Shown: positions 1 to 8,523 of the stretch, one piece after another
Layout: each line of letters starts with the position of its first letter
Numbering within the stretch: position 1 is the stretch's first letter
Program-made: the position numbers and the translations under genes
Notes under the pieces: generated by a model
The model's database searches: none
Told to the model about the DNA's origin: nothing
The model's input: the letters and a program-made list of their open reading frames with translations, nothing else
Assembly (NCBI RefSeq): GCF_003545815.1
Contig: NZ_PDUW01000001.1
Location: forward strand, 620,001-684,000
DNA length: 64,000 nucleotides
Source: Pusillimonas caeni
GTDB taxonomy: Bacteria > Pseudomonadota > Gammaproteobacteria > Burkholderiales > Burkholderiaceae_B
Reading direction: 5' to 3'

Positions 1-206
1 CTGTAGGCGATGACCAGCCAGACTACCAGGCCCGGGTCGATGCCGAGGTCTTTGGCCATGGTGGGCAGGGCCACGTTGACCATGGTCATGTCCAGCGAAC
101 TGAACAGGATGCCGACAAGTATGGTCGCTACCGCCCAGTAACGCCGGGGCGCCTCGAGGCCGTCCGGATGGGAGGCCTCGCGCGGCTGCTGCTCGGTCGA
201 TTGCAC
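1..206 (-). CDS. MFS drug/multidrug transporter, N-terminal fragment
   Basis: The first 68 or so codons of a major facilitator superfamily transporter run off the left edge. After a short hydrophilic, Glu/Pro-rich N-terminus comes a hydrophobic helix with the segment SSLDMTMVNVALPTM, the D-x-T-x-V-N-x-A-L-P signature of helix 1 in DHA2 (14-TM) drug:H+ antiporters. The start is a GTG at 206-204, one base after the glmU stop codon, so the gene is probably translationally coupled to glmU and read from the same transcript. No ATG lies upstream of the conserved helix. The substrate cannot be told from this fragment. Confidence 0.75.
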   Translation of the reverse strand, partial: MQSTEQQPREASHPDGLEAPRRYWAVATILVGILFSSLDMTMVNVALPTMAKDLGIDPGLVVWLVIAY

Positions 207-207
207 G

Positions 208-1581
208 TCAGGCTTTCTTGACGGGGCGCGTCCAGCCCGGGATGGTTTTTTGCCCGCTGCGGGACAGCGTGAGCTGGCCCGCCGGCGCGTCCTTGGTGAG
301 GGTGGTGCCGGCGCCCAGCGTGGCGCCGCGGCCCACCGTCACGGGCGCCACCAACTGGGTATCGGAACCGATGAAGGCGTCGTCCTCGATGACGGTCTGG
401 AATTTGTTCACCCCGTCGTAGTTGCAGGTGATGGTGCCGGCGCCGATATTGACCCGCTCGCCCACCAGGGCATCGCCTATATAAGAAAGATGGTTGGCCT
501 TGGCCTGGCGGCCGAGCCGGCTTTTCTTGATTTCGACGAAATTGCCCACATGCGCCTCGTCGCCCACTTCGGCGCCGGGCCGCAGACGCGCGTAGGGACC
601 GATGCGGGCCTGCGCCCCGACGCTGGCCTGGTGCACATGGCTGAAGGCCTCGACCACCGTGCCCTCGCCGATGTCGGCCTGGCTGACGACACAGTGCGGC
701 CCGATGCGCACGCCGTCCGCCAGAGAGACCTCGCCCTCGAACACGCAGCCCACGTCGATGAAGACGTCGCGCCCGCAGCGCAGGCTGCCGCGCAGATCGA
801 AGCGGGACGGATCGGCCAGGGTGATGCCCTGTTCGAGCAGGCGGCGCGCCTGTTCGCCCTGCCAGATGCGCTCGAGCTGGGCCTGCTGGATCCGGCTATT
901 GACACCCAGGGTCTCCCATGAGGCGTCGGCGTGGGCGGCGCTGACAGGAACGCCGTCCGCGACGGAGAGCCCCACGACGTCGGTCAGGTAGTACTCGCCC
1001 TGGGCATTGTTGTTGTCGATGCGGCCCAGCCAGTCCTTCAGGCGATCGGTCGGCGCGGCCAGGATGCCGGTGTTGACTTCGTCGATGGCGCGTTCGGCTT
1101 CGGAAGCATCCTTGTGCTCGACGATGCGCACGACCTGGCCGCGATCGTCACGCACGATGCGGCCATAGCCCGTGGGATCGGCAAGCTTCTCGGTGAGTAC
1201 CGCCATGCCGTCGGCCCGGGCCTCGAGCAGGCGCGCCAAGGTGGCGGCCTGCACCAGCGGCACGTCGCCATAGAGCACCAGCGTGGTGTCGCGCCCCGCA
1301 TCGCCCTGCAGCAGCAAGGGCACGGCTTGCTGGACGGCATGGCCCGTGCCCTGCTGGGGGCTTTGCACGACGAAGCTCAGGTCGGCATGGCCGGCGAAGG
1401 CCTGCTCGACGCGCTCGGCTCCGTGCCCGACCACGACTACGATGCGATCGGGCTCGAGTTGGCGGGCGTTGTCCAGGACGTGCGCAAGCATGGGTTTTCC
1501 GGCGAGCGGATGAAGAACCTTGGGCAGGTCCGACTGCATGCGCTTGCCCAGGCCCGCGGCCAAAATCACGATGTTCAGCAT
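208..1581 (-). CDS. glmU: Bifunctional UDP-N-acetylglucosamine pyrophosphorylase / glucosamine-1-phosphate N-acetyltransferase
   Basis: GlmU makes UDP-GlcNAc for peptidoglycan and LPS: it acetylates glucosamine-1-phosphate and then uridylates it. The 457-aa length is normal for the family. The N-terminus carries the nucleotidyltransferase signature [18 protein letters not shown] (about residues 7-24). The C-terminal half is a left-handed beta-helix of hexapeptide repeats with [20 protein letters not shown] and CNYDGVNK, the acetyltransferase active-site region. It lies downstream of phaM and just upstream of an MFS gene on the same strand. murA, which uses UDP-GlcNAc, is far away in this window. 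Confidence 0.97.
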   Translation of the reverse strand: MLNIVILAAGLGKRMQSDLPKVLHPLAGKPMLAHVLDNARQLEPDRIVVVVGHGAERVEQAFAGHADLSFVVQSPQQGTGHAVQQAVPLLLQGDAGRDTTLVLYGDVPLVQAATLARLLEARADGMAVLTEKLADPTGYGRIVRDDRGQVVRIVEHKDASEAERAIDEVNTGILAAPTDRLKDWLGRIDNNNAQGEYYLTDVVGLSVADGVPVSAAHADASWETLGVNSRIQQAQLERIWQGEQARRLLEQGITLADPSRFDLRGSLRCGRDVFIDVGCVFEGEVSLADGVRIGPHCVVSQADIGEGTVVEAFSHVHQASVGAQARIGPYARLRPGAEVGDEAHVGNFVEIKKSRLGRQAKANHLSYIGDALVGERVNIGAGTITCNYDGVNKFQTVIEDDAFIGSDTQLVAPVTVGRGATLGAGTTLTKDAPAGQLTLSRSGQKTIPGWTRPVKKA

Positions 1582-1621
1582 GGATTTCTATGAGACGAGT
1601 GTTGAAAACAATGAGTGGGCG

Positions 1622-1641
1622 GGGCGGCGGACGCGCCGCCC
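1622..1641. other. GC-rich hairpin between phaM and glmU
   Basis: An 8-bp perfect stem (GGGCGGCG / CGCCGCCC) with a 4-nt loop lies in the 79-bp gap between the phaM stop and the glmU start. No T-run follows on the minus strand, so it is not a classical intrinsic terminator. It could be a processing or stability element between the two genes. Confidence 0.35.
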
Positions 1642-1660
1642 GCGTACGGTAAGCGAGGAA

Positions 1661-2413
1661 TCAAGCCTTGCGGCTTTGGCGGACGGCCCGCTTGCGGGCC
1701 GAAGGGGCGGCCTTGGTCTTGGCCGCCGGGGCCGCGCCGGCCGCCGGCTTTGCCGAAGAGCCCGCGCGAGCCCGCTTGGCGGGGGCCTTGCGGGGCTTGT
1801 CGCCATTGGCGGCGTCCGACTGAGCCGGCTGGGCTGCCTGCATGCCGGCCACGGTGGCCGCCGCCAGCGTGTCGAATTGCTTTTGCAGCATGTTCCACCA
1901 GCCCTGGGCGGCGCCCGACAGCGCCGCCGGATCGGATTGAAGCGGGATGCGCTGGGCATCCGGGTCGGATGAGGAAGCCTGCGGCGTGTCGGCCCCTTCG
2001 CGCACCTGGGCCGGCGTCTTGATCTTGGCCTGGCCGGACGGCTTGATGCCCAGCGCCACTTCGAGCGGCGAAGGATTGTCGCCGGAATCGGCCGGCACGC
2101 CGGGCACGTTGGCGAAGGACTTGAGGGTGGCGATGGTGGCGCGCTGTACTTCGAGCGCCTGGATGGAGCTGGCCAGCATGGACATATTGATGCGCAGCCA
2201 GTTCTCGACCGCCCGCAGGTCGCTGATGCGGCGGTCCAGGTCTTCGGTGGCAAGCGCCGCGGAAATGGGCGGCTGGGTCAGTACGCCCGAGGTGGCCAGG
2301 CCTTGCCAGGCCTGACGCATCATTTCCATGCTGGCCAGCAAGGGGTTGTGCGACAAGTCGCCGGCCTGGCCGAATCCGGGCAGGGCAAAGGGGTTGCTGT
2401 TCTGGCTGTTCAT
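1661..2413 (-). CDS. phaM: PhaM-type polyhydroxyalkanoate granule-associated protein
   Basis: This 250-aa protein resembles PhaM, the PHB-granule protein of betaproteobacteria that activates PHA synthase and binds DNA. The N-terminal part (FALPGFGQAGDL, then helical segments around LDRRISDLRAVENWLRINM) matches the conserved family domain. The C-terminal third is Ala/Lys/Arg/Pro-rich and histone-H1-like, ending PSARKRAVRQSRKA, a DNA-binding tail known in PhaM. The start at 2413 is chosen because AGGAG lies about 6 nt upstream; an in-frame ATG 18 nt further up has no such site. No pha synthase gene is in the window. Assignment is by family resemblance only. Confidence 0.75.
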   Translation of the reverse strand: MNSQNSNPFALPGFGQAGDLSHNPLLASMEMMRQAWQGLATSGVLTQPPISAALATEDLDRRISDLRAVENWLRINMSMLASSIQALEVQRATIATLKSFANVPGVPADSGDNPSPLEVALGIKPSGQAKIKTPAQVREGADTPQASSSDPDAQRIPLQSDPAALSGAAQGWWNMLQKQFDTLAAATVAGMQAAQPAQSDAANGDKPRKAPAKRARAGSSAKPAAGAAPAAKTKAAPSARKRAVRQSRKA

Positions 2414-2539
2414 GAGGGCTCCTAGCTGCATGGAGTTGGAAGCGATGGCCGATCTGCGTATGCTGTAAGCTTAAACTGAACAGACGCCCATCGTCTAATC
2501 GATGCAGCCTTCGACGCGGACCGGCGCGTCCAGCGAACC

Positions 2540-2764
2540 ATGAAACGCCTATATCCCCTGACCGAACTGGAAGCCGCCATCAATTATTGGCGCAATCTTT
2601 CGCCCTCCCGGGGCGAGGAACTGGCCCTGTGCCCCCAGGCCGCGGCCCTGGCCGAGCCCTATGCGCTGATGATCTACGAGTCGCGCGGCGAAATCGAAGC
2701 CGAGGCGCTGTCGGACGAGGCGCGGCAGGCTCTGGCCGAGTGGGAAGCCGCGGCGCGGCGATGA
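2540..2764 (+). CDS. DUF3717 domain protein
   Basis: A 74-aa acidic protein that begins with YPLTELEAAINYWRNLSPS and has ELALCPQAAALAEPYALMI, the features of the short DUF3717 family common in Burkholderiales. The function is unknown. It is divergent from phaM with 126 bp between the starts, and is followed within 40 bp by the first 100-bp hairpin repeat. The codon use matches its neighbours. Confidence 0.8.
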   Translation: MKRLYPLTELEAAINYWRNLSPSRGEELALCPQAAALAEPYALMIYESRGEIEAEALSDEARQALAEWEAAARR

Positions 2765-2798
2765 TTTTTGAATTTGACTCTTGGGCGTCGTCTGTATT

Positions 2799-2898
2799 CT
2801 TAAACGCCGCCGAAGGCGATGCTGTTTGGGCCGGTCGGTCGGGCGGTCCGAGGCAACGCCCTCCAACGCCCGGCCCAAACAGCATCGCCTCCGACGGC
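2799..2898 (-). repeat. 100-bp hairpin repeat, copy A (core-conserved, variable stem)
   Basis: Read on the minus strand this is a 27-nt left arm (2898-2872), a 39-nt core, a 27-nt right arm and the 7-nt tail GTTTAAG. The arms pair over all 27 positions, 25 Watson-Crick and 2 G-U. The core holds GGGCGTTGGAGGGCG, TGCCTCGGACCGCC and CGACCGACC, which can fold further (GGGCG/CGCCC and GAGG/CCTC). Copies B, C and D have the same length, core and layout. It is head-to-head with copy B. The 122 bp between A and B (2899-3020) hold no gene. The whole pair lies between two convergent genes. Confidence 0.9.
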
Positions 2899-3020
2899 TT
2901 GCATCGGCGGCTGACCCAGGATGCAAACATCTTAAGCTGAGGCGTCTCGCATAAGGCAAGATCCAAATACTCCCCTGCCTCACAATAGAACACTAGCTTG
3001 TATGGCTTGCCCCGACATAA

Positions 3021-3120
3021 GCCGCTGGAGGCGGGACAGCTTGAAACGGGCGTTGGAGGGCGCTGCCTCGGACCGCCCGACCGACCGTTTCAAGCTGTCC
3101 CGCCTCCAGCGGCGTTTAAG
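3021..3120 (+). repeat. 100-bp hairpin repeat, copy B
   Basis: On the plus strand: left arm 3021-3047, core 3048-3086, right arm 3087-3113 and tail GTTTAAG. The arms are perfectly complementary over 27 nt and pairing extends two bases into the core. The core differs from copy A by one base (C for T). The outer third of the arm (GCCGCTGGAGGCG) resembles the other copies while the inner 14 nt are unrelated to them. It is preceded by CATAA and followed 35 bp later by the end of the convergent NUDIX gene. Confidence 0.9.
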
Positions 3121-3155
3121 GACTCAACTCAAATTAGCTACCTTCAAAAAACACC

Positions 3156-3983
3156 TCATTGAGACAGCAGCCGCCGTATCAGGCCTTCGATCACCACCAG
3201 CTCGGCCTCGACGGTGAAACGGCCTTCCTGTATCAGGGACCAGGCCTCGTCGATGGTGACCGCGCGGATCTCGTCGACCTCGCCGTCCTGATTGCTCATG
3301 GACACCGAGTCGTCCAGCACGCATTCGCTGACGAGCACATCTTCCACCTGGTAGCCCTCGGGCAGCCGCCGATGCATGCGCAGGATGATGCGCAGCGGAG
3401 AACGCTGTTTCAGATGTTCCGGCAGCAGCCCGGCCTCTTCCTGGCTTTCGCGCAGCAGCGAAGCGTCCAGGGTTTCCCCCGCGACGGCCAGGCCGCCGAC
3501 CAGCGTGTCCCACATGCCGGGGTCGGTCGATTTGGCGGCCGAGCGCAGCGCAATCCACAGGCGGCCGTCCGGCGTCCAGGCGTTGAGGTGCACCGCGCGG
3601 GTCAGCATGCCCAGCGGCCGGATGGCGGCCCGCTCGATGACGCCCAGGGTCTTGCCCTCGCCGACCACGTCCAGCAGTTCGTCGCGCCAGGCACGCAGGC
3701 AGCCCGCATCGCGCATCAGCAAGGCGGCCTGCGCCAGCACCTGATTGATCTGCAGCCGGCGGCCGGCCGCCGCGCCGTCGATGCACACCGCCTCGGGCTC
3801 GATCCGCACGCCTTCGAGCGCAGCCAGCGCGCGCGTTGCGCGCGGCGTGATCCAGCCCGCGACGCGGCCCGTCACGGTCAGCGGCCGCGAGCCGGAAGGC
3901 GGCAATTGCTGGATGCGGGGCACGAGCCGGCCGTAGCGTTTCTCGAGCGTTGGAAGCAGCGATCTGGCTGGATGAGGGTTCAT
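3156..3983 (-). CDS. NUDIX hydrolase with DUF4743-type N-terminal domain
   Basis: A 275-aa protein with a NUDIX box at residues 164-186 (G-x5-E-x7-RESQEEAGL), with all acidic metal ligands present and Ser at one hydrophobic position. The N-terminal 130 residues resemble the DUF4743 domain found in plant Nudt20/24-like and fungal thiamine-related NUDIX enzymes. The substrate is not predictable; oxidised thiamine diphosphate derivatives are one possibility for this subfamily. The ATG at 3983 is preferred over a TTG 26 codons upstream, although neither has a clear ribosome site. It is convergent with the repeat pair and divergent from the cytochrome oxidase operon. Confidence 0.85.
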   Translation of the reverse strand: MNPHPARSLLPTLEKRYGRLVPRIQQLPPSGSRPLTVTGRVAGWITPRATRALAALEGVRIEPEAVCIDGAAAGRRLQINQVLAQAALLMRDAGCLRAWRDELLDVVGEGKTLGVIERAAIRPLGMLTRAVHLNAWTPDGRLWIALRSAAKSTDPGMWDTLVGGLAVAGETLDASLLRESQEEAGLLPEHLKQRSPLRIILRMHRRLPEGYQVEDVLVSECVLDDSVSMSNQDGEVDEIRAVTIDEAWSLIQEGRFTVEAELVVIEGLIRRLLSQ

Positions 3984-4077
3984 GCGGCAATTGTAATGTA
4001 AGGCCCTTTGCGCTTTACCAACGTCCGTCCAGAAGCCTAATATGTAGGGGGCGGCAACCAAGAGTTCGTCAGTTCGC

Positions 4078-4083
4078 TATAAT
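4078..4083 (+). promoter_or_regulatory. Possible -10 element for the cytochrome oxidase operon
   Basis: A perfect TATAAT lies 158 nt upstream of coxB in the divergent region between the NUDIX gene and the cox operon. No convincing -35 hexamer is seen at 16-18 nt, so it may depend on an activator. The leader to coxB would be about 150 nt and contains no obvious terminator. Confidence 0.35.
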
Positions 4084-4240
4084 TCTGCGGTCTCTAAGCA
4101 ATTAAATCGAGCAGGCAGTCTTGAGGCCCAGCACCAGAAAAGCCTGCCATCCAATCATTGTGCCTTTTCCAAAGGGCGTCTCAATCACGCCTTGATTCGA
4201 CTCGTCATTCGGCGAAGGCACTCCGTATTTCGAGGTCAGC

Positions 4241-5401
4241 ATGAAGAAGTTGAGAGGGGTACTGGGAACAGGCGCAATGCTCATGGCAGGCGCAGCCAGT
4301 GCACAGGTCAAAGATATGCCCGGGGGCCCAAGGGTCAACCAGCTTAACCTCCCTCCGGGGGTAACGGAGATTTCCTACGACATCATGTGGCTGCACTGGA
4401 TGATGCTCATCATCTGTACGGTCATTTTCATCGGTGTCTTCGGCGTCATGTTCTATTCGATCGTGATGCACCGCAAGTCTCGTGGCGCCAAGGCGTCCAA
4501 GTTCCACGAGCACGTGGGCGTCGAGGTCGCCTGGACCGTCATCCCCTTCCTCATCGTCATTGCCATGGCCCTGCCCGCCACGCGCACCGTGGTCGCCATG
4601 AAGGACACCTCCAGCGCCGACGTCACCATCAAGGCCACCGGCTACCAATGGAAATGGGGCTACGAGTACCTCGACGGCCCGGCCAAGGACGTCAAGTTCC
4701 TCTCCACGCTGTCCACGCCGCGCACCCAGATCATGGGCGCCGAGCCGCGCAGCGACACCTACCTGATGGAAGTCGACAACGAGCTGGTCGTTCCCGTCGA
4801 CAAGAAGGTGCGCATCATCGTCACGTCGGCCGACGTCATCCACGCCTGGATGGTGCCCGACTTCGGCGTCAAGCAGGACGCCATTCCCGGCTTCCTGCGC
4901 GACACCTGGTTCCGCGCCCAGAAAACCGGCACCTACCGCGGCCAGTGCGCCGAGCTGTGCGGCAAAGACCACGCCTTCATGCCCATCGTCGTGCGCGTGG
5001 TCACCCAGGAAGAATTCGACGCCTGGGCGGCCGAGCAGAAGCAGGCCCTGGCCAGCGCAGCCGACGACCCCACCAAAGAGTGGACCAAAGAAGACCTGAT
5101 GGCGCGCGGCGAAGCCGTGTACACCGCCAACTGCGTCGCCTGCCACCAGGCCAACGGCAAGGGCATGCCGCCCACGTTCCCGCCCCTCGAAGGCGACGAA
5201 AAATACGTCCTGGCGCCCAAGCAAGGCCAGATCGACACTGTGCTGAACGGTCACCCCGGCACCGCCATGGCGGCCTTCCGCGACCGGCTCAACGACGTCG
5301 AAATCGCTGCCGTCATTACGTATACGCGCAATGCATGGGCCAATGCCGGCAAAGGCGCGGACCCGGTCGTGCAGCCCGCCGACGTCACCGCTCAACGCTA
5401 G
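4241..5401 (+). CDS. coxB: Cytochrome c oxidase subunit II with fused C-terminal cytochrome c domain
   Basis: Subunit II of an aa3-type oxidase takes electrons from cytochrome c through the binuclear CuA centre. The 386-aa protein has a signal peptide (MKKLRGVLG... ASA), two transmembrane helices, and a cupredoxin domain with the CuA ligands C236-AEL-C240, H244 and M247. A C-terminal cytochrome c domain follows with heme motif C298-VAC-H302 and a downstream GMPP segment, so this is the caa3-like fused form common in betaproteobacteria. The start has GAGGT about 7 nt upstream. coxA follows after 84 bp. Confidence 0.97.
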   Translation: MKKLRGVLGTGAMLMAGAASAQVKDMPGGPRVNQLNLPPGVTEISYDIMWLHWMMLIICTVIFIGVFGVMFYSIVMHRKSRGAKASKFHEHVGVEVAWTVIPFLIVIAMALPATRTVVAMKDTSSADVTIKATGYQWKWGYEYLDGPAKDVKFLSTLSTPRTQIMGAEPRSDTYLMEVDNELVVPVDKKVRIIVTSADVIHAWMVPDFGVKQDAIPGFLRDTWFRAQKTGTYRGQCAELCGKDHAFMPIVVRVVTQEEFDAWAAEQKQALASAADDPTKEWTKEDLMARGEAVYTANCVACHQANGKGMPPTFPPLEGDEKYVLAPKQGQIDTVLNGHPGTAMAAFRDRLNDVEIAAVITYTRNAWANAGKGADPVVQPADVTAQR

Positions 5402-5409
5402 GACACGTC

Positions 5410-5472
5410 ATGCGCACTGTAAATTCACACGTTTTCGTCGAGGCCGCCCGAAGCGGCGCCTCGATCCAGTAG
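5410..5472 (+). CDS. Possible 20-codon leader ORF between coxB and coxA
   Basis: An ATG at 5410 with AGGA upstream opens a 20-codon frame ([20 protein letters not shown]) whose stop lies 13 nt before the coxA start and directly abuts coxA's ribosome site. It overlaps the hairpin at 5438-5464. It may be chance or a coupling leader; no family is recognised. Confidence 0.2.
   Translation: MRTVNSHVFVEAARSGASIQ
5438..5464 (+). other. Hairpin in the coxB-coxA gap
   Basis: TCGAGGC (5438-5444) pairs with GCCTCGA (5458-5464) around a GC-rich 13-nt apical region. No T-run follows. It sits just ahead of the strong coxA ribosome site (GGAAGGAG), so it could influence the ratio of subunits II and I by RNA processing or translation. 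Confidence 0.4.
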
Positions 5473-5485
5473 GAAGGAGTCCACC

Positions 5486-7084
5486 ATGAGCAGTGTTACT
5501 GCCGATCACGTACCCGCGAGCCACGGGCACGACGACCACCACGAAATGCCTCGTGGGTGGCGACGCTGGCTGTTCGCCACCAACCACAAAGACATCGGAA
5601 CGATGTATCTCATCTTCTCGTTCCTGATGCTGCTCGAAGGCGGGACGCTGGCCCTGCTGCTGCGCACCGAACTGTTCGAGCCGGGCCTGCAGTTCTTCCA
5701 GCCCGAACTGTTCAACCAGTTCACCACCATGCATGGCCTGATCATGATTTTCGGCGCCATCATGCCGGCATTCGTGGGCTTCGCCAACTGGATGATCCCC
5801 CTGCAGATCGGGGCTTCCGACATGGCCTTCGCGCGCATGAACAACTTCAGCTTCTGGCTGCTGCCCGTGGGCGCCATCCTGTTCACGGCTTCGTTCTTCG
5901 TGCCCGGCGGCGCAACCGCCTCGGGCTGGACGATGTACGCCCCGCTGTCGCTGCAGATGGGCCCCGGCATGGACTTCGCCATCTTCGCGGTGCACATCCT
6001 GGGCGCCTCATCGATTATGGGCGCGATCAACATCATCGTCACCATCCTGAACATGCGCGCTCCCGGCATGACGCTGATGAAGATGCCCCTGTTCTGCTGG
6101 ACCTGGCTCATCACCGCCTACCTGCTGATCGCCGTCATGCCCGTGCTGGCCGCGGCCGTCACCATGCTGCTGACCGACCGCCACTTCGGCACCGCCTTCT
6201 TCAACGCGGCCGCCGGCGGCGACCCGGTGCTGTACCAGCACGTGTTCTGGTTCTTCGGGCACCCCGAGGTCTACATCATGATTCTGCCGGCCTTCGGCAT
6301 CGTGTCGGCCATCGTTCCCGCCTTTGCCCGCAAGCCCCTGTTCGGCTATGCCTCCATGGTGTACGCCACGGCCGCCATCGCCATTCTTTCCTTCCTGGTG
6401 TGGGCGCACCACATGTTCGCCACCGGCATGCCCGTAACCGGCCAGCTGTACTTCATGTACGCCACCATGCTCATCTCGATCCCCACCGGGGTCAAGATCT
6501 TCAACTGGGTGGCCACCATGTGGCGCGGCTCGCTCACGTTCGAAACCCCCATGCTGTTCGCCATCGGCTTCATCTTCGTGTTCACGCTCGGCGGCTTCAC
6601 CGGCCTGATCGTGGCCGTGGCGCCCATCGACATCGCGGTGCACGATACCTACTACGTGGTGGCGCACTTCCACTACGTGCTGGTGGCCGGCTCGCTGTTC
6701 GCGCTGTTCGGCGGCGCCTACTACTGGCTGCCCAAGTGGACGGGCCGCATGTACGACGAGCGTCTGGGCAAATGGCACTTCTGGTCGACCATGATCTCGT
6801 TCAACGTCACGTTCTTCCCCATGCACTTCCTGGGCCTGGCCGGCATGCCGCGACGCTATGTGGACTACGCCGCGCAGTTCACCGACTTCCACCAGATCGC
6901 CACCATCGGCGCCTTCTGGTTCGGCCTGTCGCAGATCCTGTTCATGTACGTGGTGCTCAAGGCCTATGCGGGCCGCGGCGAACCCGCCGCCGCCAAGCCT
7001 TGGGAAGGCGCTGAAGGCCTCGAATGGACCGTGCCCTCGCCGGCGCCGTTCCATACCTTCGTGACGCCGCCCGTGGTCAAGTAA
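5486..7084 (+). CDS. coxA: Cytochrome c oxidase subunit I
   Basis: The catalytic subunit of aa3-type oxidase holds heme a and the heme a3-CuB oxygen-reduction site in the inner membrane. The 532-aa protein has about 12 transmembrane helices. Visible signatures are the low-spin heme region [10 protein letters not shown], the CuB/K-channel motif [11 protein letters not shown], the CuB His pair in VWAHHMF, and [13 protein letters not shown] with the heme a3 and a ligands. The HPEVY motif marks it as an A-type heme-copper oxidase. A strong GGAAGGAG precedes the ATG. It is followed by two small genes and coxC, with ctaG missing from the usual place. Confidence 0.98.
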   Translation: MSSVTADHVPASHGHDDHHEMPRGWRRWLFATNHKDIGTMYLIFSFLMLLEGGTLALLLRTELFEPGLQFFQPELFNQFTTMHGLIMIFGAIMPAFVGFANWMIPLQIGASDMAFARMNNFSFWLLPVGAILFTASFFVPGGATASGWTMYAPLSLQMGPGMDFAIFAVHILGASSIMGAINIIVTILNMRAPGMTLMKMPLFCWTWLITAYLLIAVMPVLAAAVTMLLTDRHFGTAFFNAAAGGDPVLYQHVFWFFGHPEVYIMILPAFGIVSAIVPAFARKPLFGYASMVYATAAIAILSFLVWAHHMFATGMPVTGQLYFMYATMLISIPTGVKIFNWVATMWRGSLTFETPMLFAIGFIFVFTLGGFTGLIVAVAPIDIAVHDTYYVVAHFHYVLVAGSLFALFGGAYYWLPKWTGRMYDERLGKWHFWSTMISFNVTFFPMHFLGLAGMPRRYVDYAAQFTDFHQIATIGAFWFGLSQILFMYVVLKAYAGRGEPAAAKPWEGAEGLEWTVPSPAPFHTFVTPPVVK

Positions 7085-7092
7085 AAAACATC

Positions 7093-7203
7093 ATGACGCC
7101 CGAACAACGCCGCCGCAACCGCATCGCAGGAATCATCCTGGCCATCATCGTCATCGCGATCTTTGCCTGGACCTTCGTGCGCGGTTCGGCGCTGATGAAC
7201 TAG
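7093..7203 (+). CDS. Small cytochrome oxidase assembly protein (single TM)
   Basis: A 36-aa protein: Arg-rich N-terminus (MTPEQRRRNR), one transmembrane helix rich in Ile/Ala, and a short tail. Betaproteobacterial cox operons carry a peptide of this size and type directly after coxA, annotated as a cytochrome oxidase small assembly protein and usually followed by ctaG. Here the DUF2970 gene starts 14 bp later instead. Identification rests on position and shape, not on a strong motif. Confidence 0.65.
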   Translation: MTPEQRRRNRIAGIILAIIVIAIFAWTFVRGSALMN

Positions 7204-7216
7204 CTGCGCAACACCC

Positions 7217-7441
7217 ATGACCGACGACATCCGCGAACTGTCGCAACGCAAGCTGAACTTCTTCCAGACGCTCAAGGCGGTGCTCTGGGGGTTCTTCGGC
7301 GTGCGCAAGGGCAAGGGCTACCAGGAAGACATTTCCAAGCTCAACCCCGTGCACCTTATAATCGCGGCAGTCATTGCCACCGTGCTTTTCGTAGTGGCCC
7401 TGGTCATGGTTGCCAAGTTCTTCATCAACCAGGCGGTTTAG
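7217..7441 (+). CDS. DUF2970 membrane protein of the cox operon
   Basis: A 74-aa protein with an N-terminal amphipathic part (FFQTLKAVLWGFFGVRKGKGY) and one C-terminal transmembrane helix, matching DUF2970, which in betaproteobacteria lies between coxA/ctaG and coxC. Its role is unknown; a part in oxidase assembly or as a small subunit is inferred from its constant position. Confidence 0.85.
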   Translation: MTDDIRELSQRKLNFFQTLKAVLWGFFGVRKGKGYQEDISKLNPVHLIIAAVIATVLFVVALVMVAKFFINQAV

Positions 7442-7482
7442 CGTCCACATCAGCAATATTGGATAATTCGTAGGAGATCACC

Positions 7483-8358
7483 ATGAGTGCAAGTCACTCG
7501 GCTCACGGCAACGAGGCGCCTTACTACTATGTGCCGGCCGATTCGCCGCATCCCGTCCGCGCCAGCTTTTCGCTGCTGCTGGCGCTGGTCGGCGCCGCCC
7601 TGTGGATCAACAGCTATGCCATCGGGCACTGGGTTTTTCTGCTTGGCATTCTGTCTTTGTTCGTCGTGCTGTTCGGCTGGTTCGGCGATGCCATCCGCGA
7701 ATCCGAAGGCGGCCTGAACAGCGTGCGCGTCGACCATGCCTACCGCTGGAGCATGGCCTGGTTCATTTTTTCCGAGGTCATGTTCTTCGCGGCCTTCTTC
7801 GGCTCGCTGTGGTACGTGCGCACCATCACCACGCCCTGGCTCTCCGACCTGGAGCACCAGGCGCTGCTATGGCCTTCGTTCACCGGCGCCTGGCCCAATC
7901 TCGGACCCGCAGGCGTGGTCGAGGCCTTTGAAACCGTCGGCCCCTTCTGGCTGCCCACGATCAACACGGCCCTGCTGCTTACCTCGGGCCTGACGCTTAC
8001 CATCGCCCACCACGCGCTGCGCGCCAGCCACCGCGGCAAGACGATCTTCTGGCTGGCCGCTACGGTCATCCTGGGCTTCCTCTTCGTGGGCTGCCAGGCA
8101 TACGAGTACTTCCACGCCTACCACGAGCTCAACCTGCGCTTCGATTCGGGCGCCTATGGCTCGCTGTTCTACATGCTGACCGGCTTCCACGGCTTCCACG
8201 TCATCCTGGGCGCCACCATGCTGACGGTCATCCTGTTCCGCCTGATCAAAGGCCACTTCACGGCCGACCATCACTTCGGCTTCGAAGGCGCCGCCTGGTA
8301 CTGGCACTTTGTCGACGTGGTCTGGCTCGGTTTATACTTGTTCGTTTACTGGTTTTAA
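7483..8358 (+). CDS. coxC: Cytochrome c oxidase subunit III
   Basis: A 291-aa membrane protein with seven predicted helices. The family features seen are the Trp/Phe-rich WSMAWFIFSEVMFFAAFF (helix III with the conserved Glu), the helix V region, and the C-terminal FEGAAWYWHFVDVVWLGLY. Subunit III stabilises the proton-uptake side of subunit I. GTAGGAG precedes the ATG. An intrinsic terminator about 50 nt downstream ends the coxBA...C transcript. Confidence 0.97.
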   Translation: MSASHSAHGNEAPYYYVPADSPHPVRASFSLLLALVGAALWINSYAIGHWVFLLGILSLFVVLFGWFGDAIRESEGGLNSVRVDHAYRWSMAWFIFSEVMFFAAFFGSLWYVRTITTPWLSDLEHQALLWPSFTGAWPNLGPAGVVEAFETVGPFWLPTINTALLLTSGLTLTIAHHALRASHRGKTIFWLAATVILGFLFVGCQAYEYFHAYHELNLRFDSGAYGSLFYMLTGFHGFHVILGATMLTVILFRLIKGHFTADHHFGFEGAAWYWHFVDVVWLGLYLFVYWF

Positions 8359-8407
8359 GCCTTGCCATGCGGGGGCGCGCCAAGCGCCCTTTCGCACAGA
8401 CGAAAAA

Positions 8408-8430
8408 GCCGGCCTGCGCCGGCTTTTTTT
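8408..8430 (+). terminator. Intrinsic terminator after coxC
   Basis: GCCGGC (8408-8413), loop CTGC, GCCGGC (8418-8423), then seven T. Five A residues before the stem make it partly bidirectional, so it may also serve the convergent twin-TM gene. Confidence 0.85.
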
Positions 8431-8523
8431 ACGCTTTGAACACGTCGCGCACCGGCCGCGCCGGGGTGGCGGCATTGAAGCGCGGTACGGCCGCGAGGCC
8501 GGCCCGGGCATACGCCGGCAGAG

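Noticed and set aside
2799-2898. Simple rho-independent terminators for DUF3717 or the RAYT-like gene
   Set aside because: The stems are far longer than terminators, have no T-run and contain a conserved 39-nt core; the 100-bp fixed length is not explained by termination.
2799-3120. Integron attC sites
   Set aside because: The hairpins have a tail resembling GTTRRRY, but the conserved part is the apical core, not the ends. They lie in divergent pairs, and no integrase or cassette genes are present.
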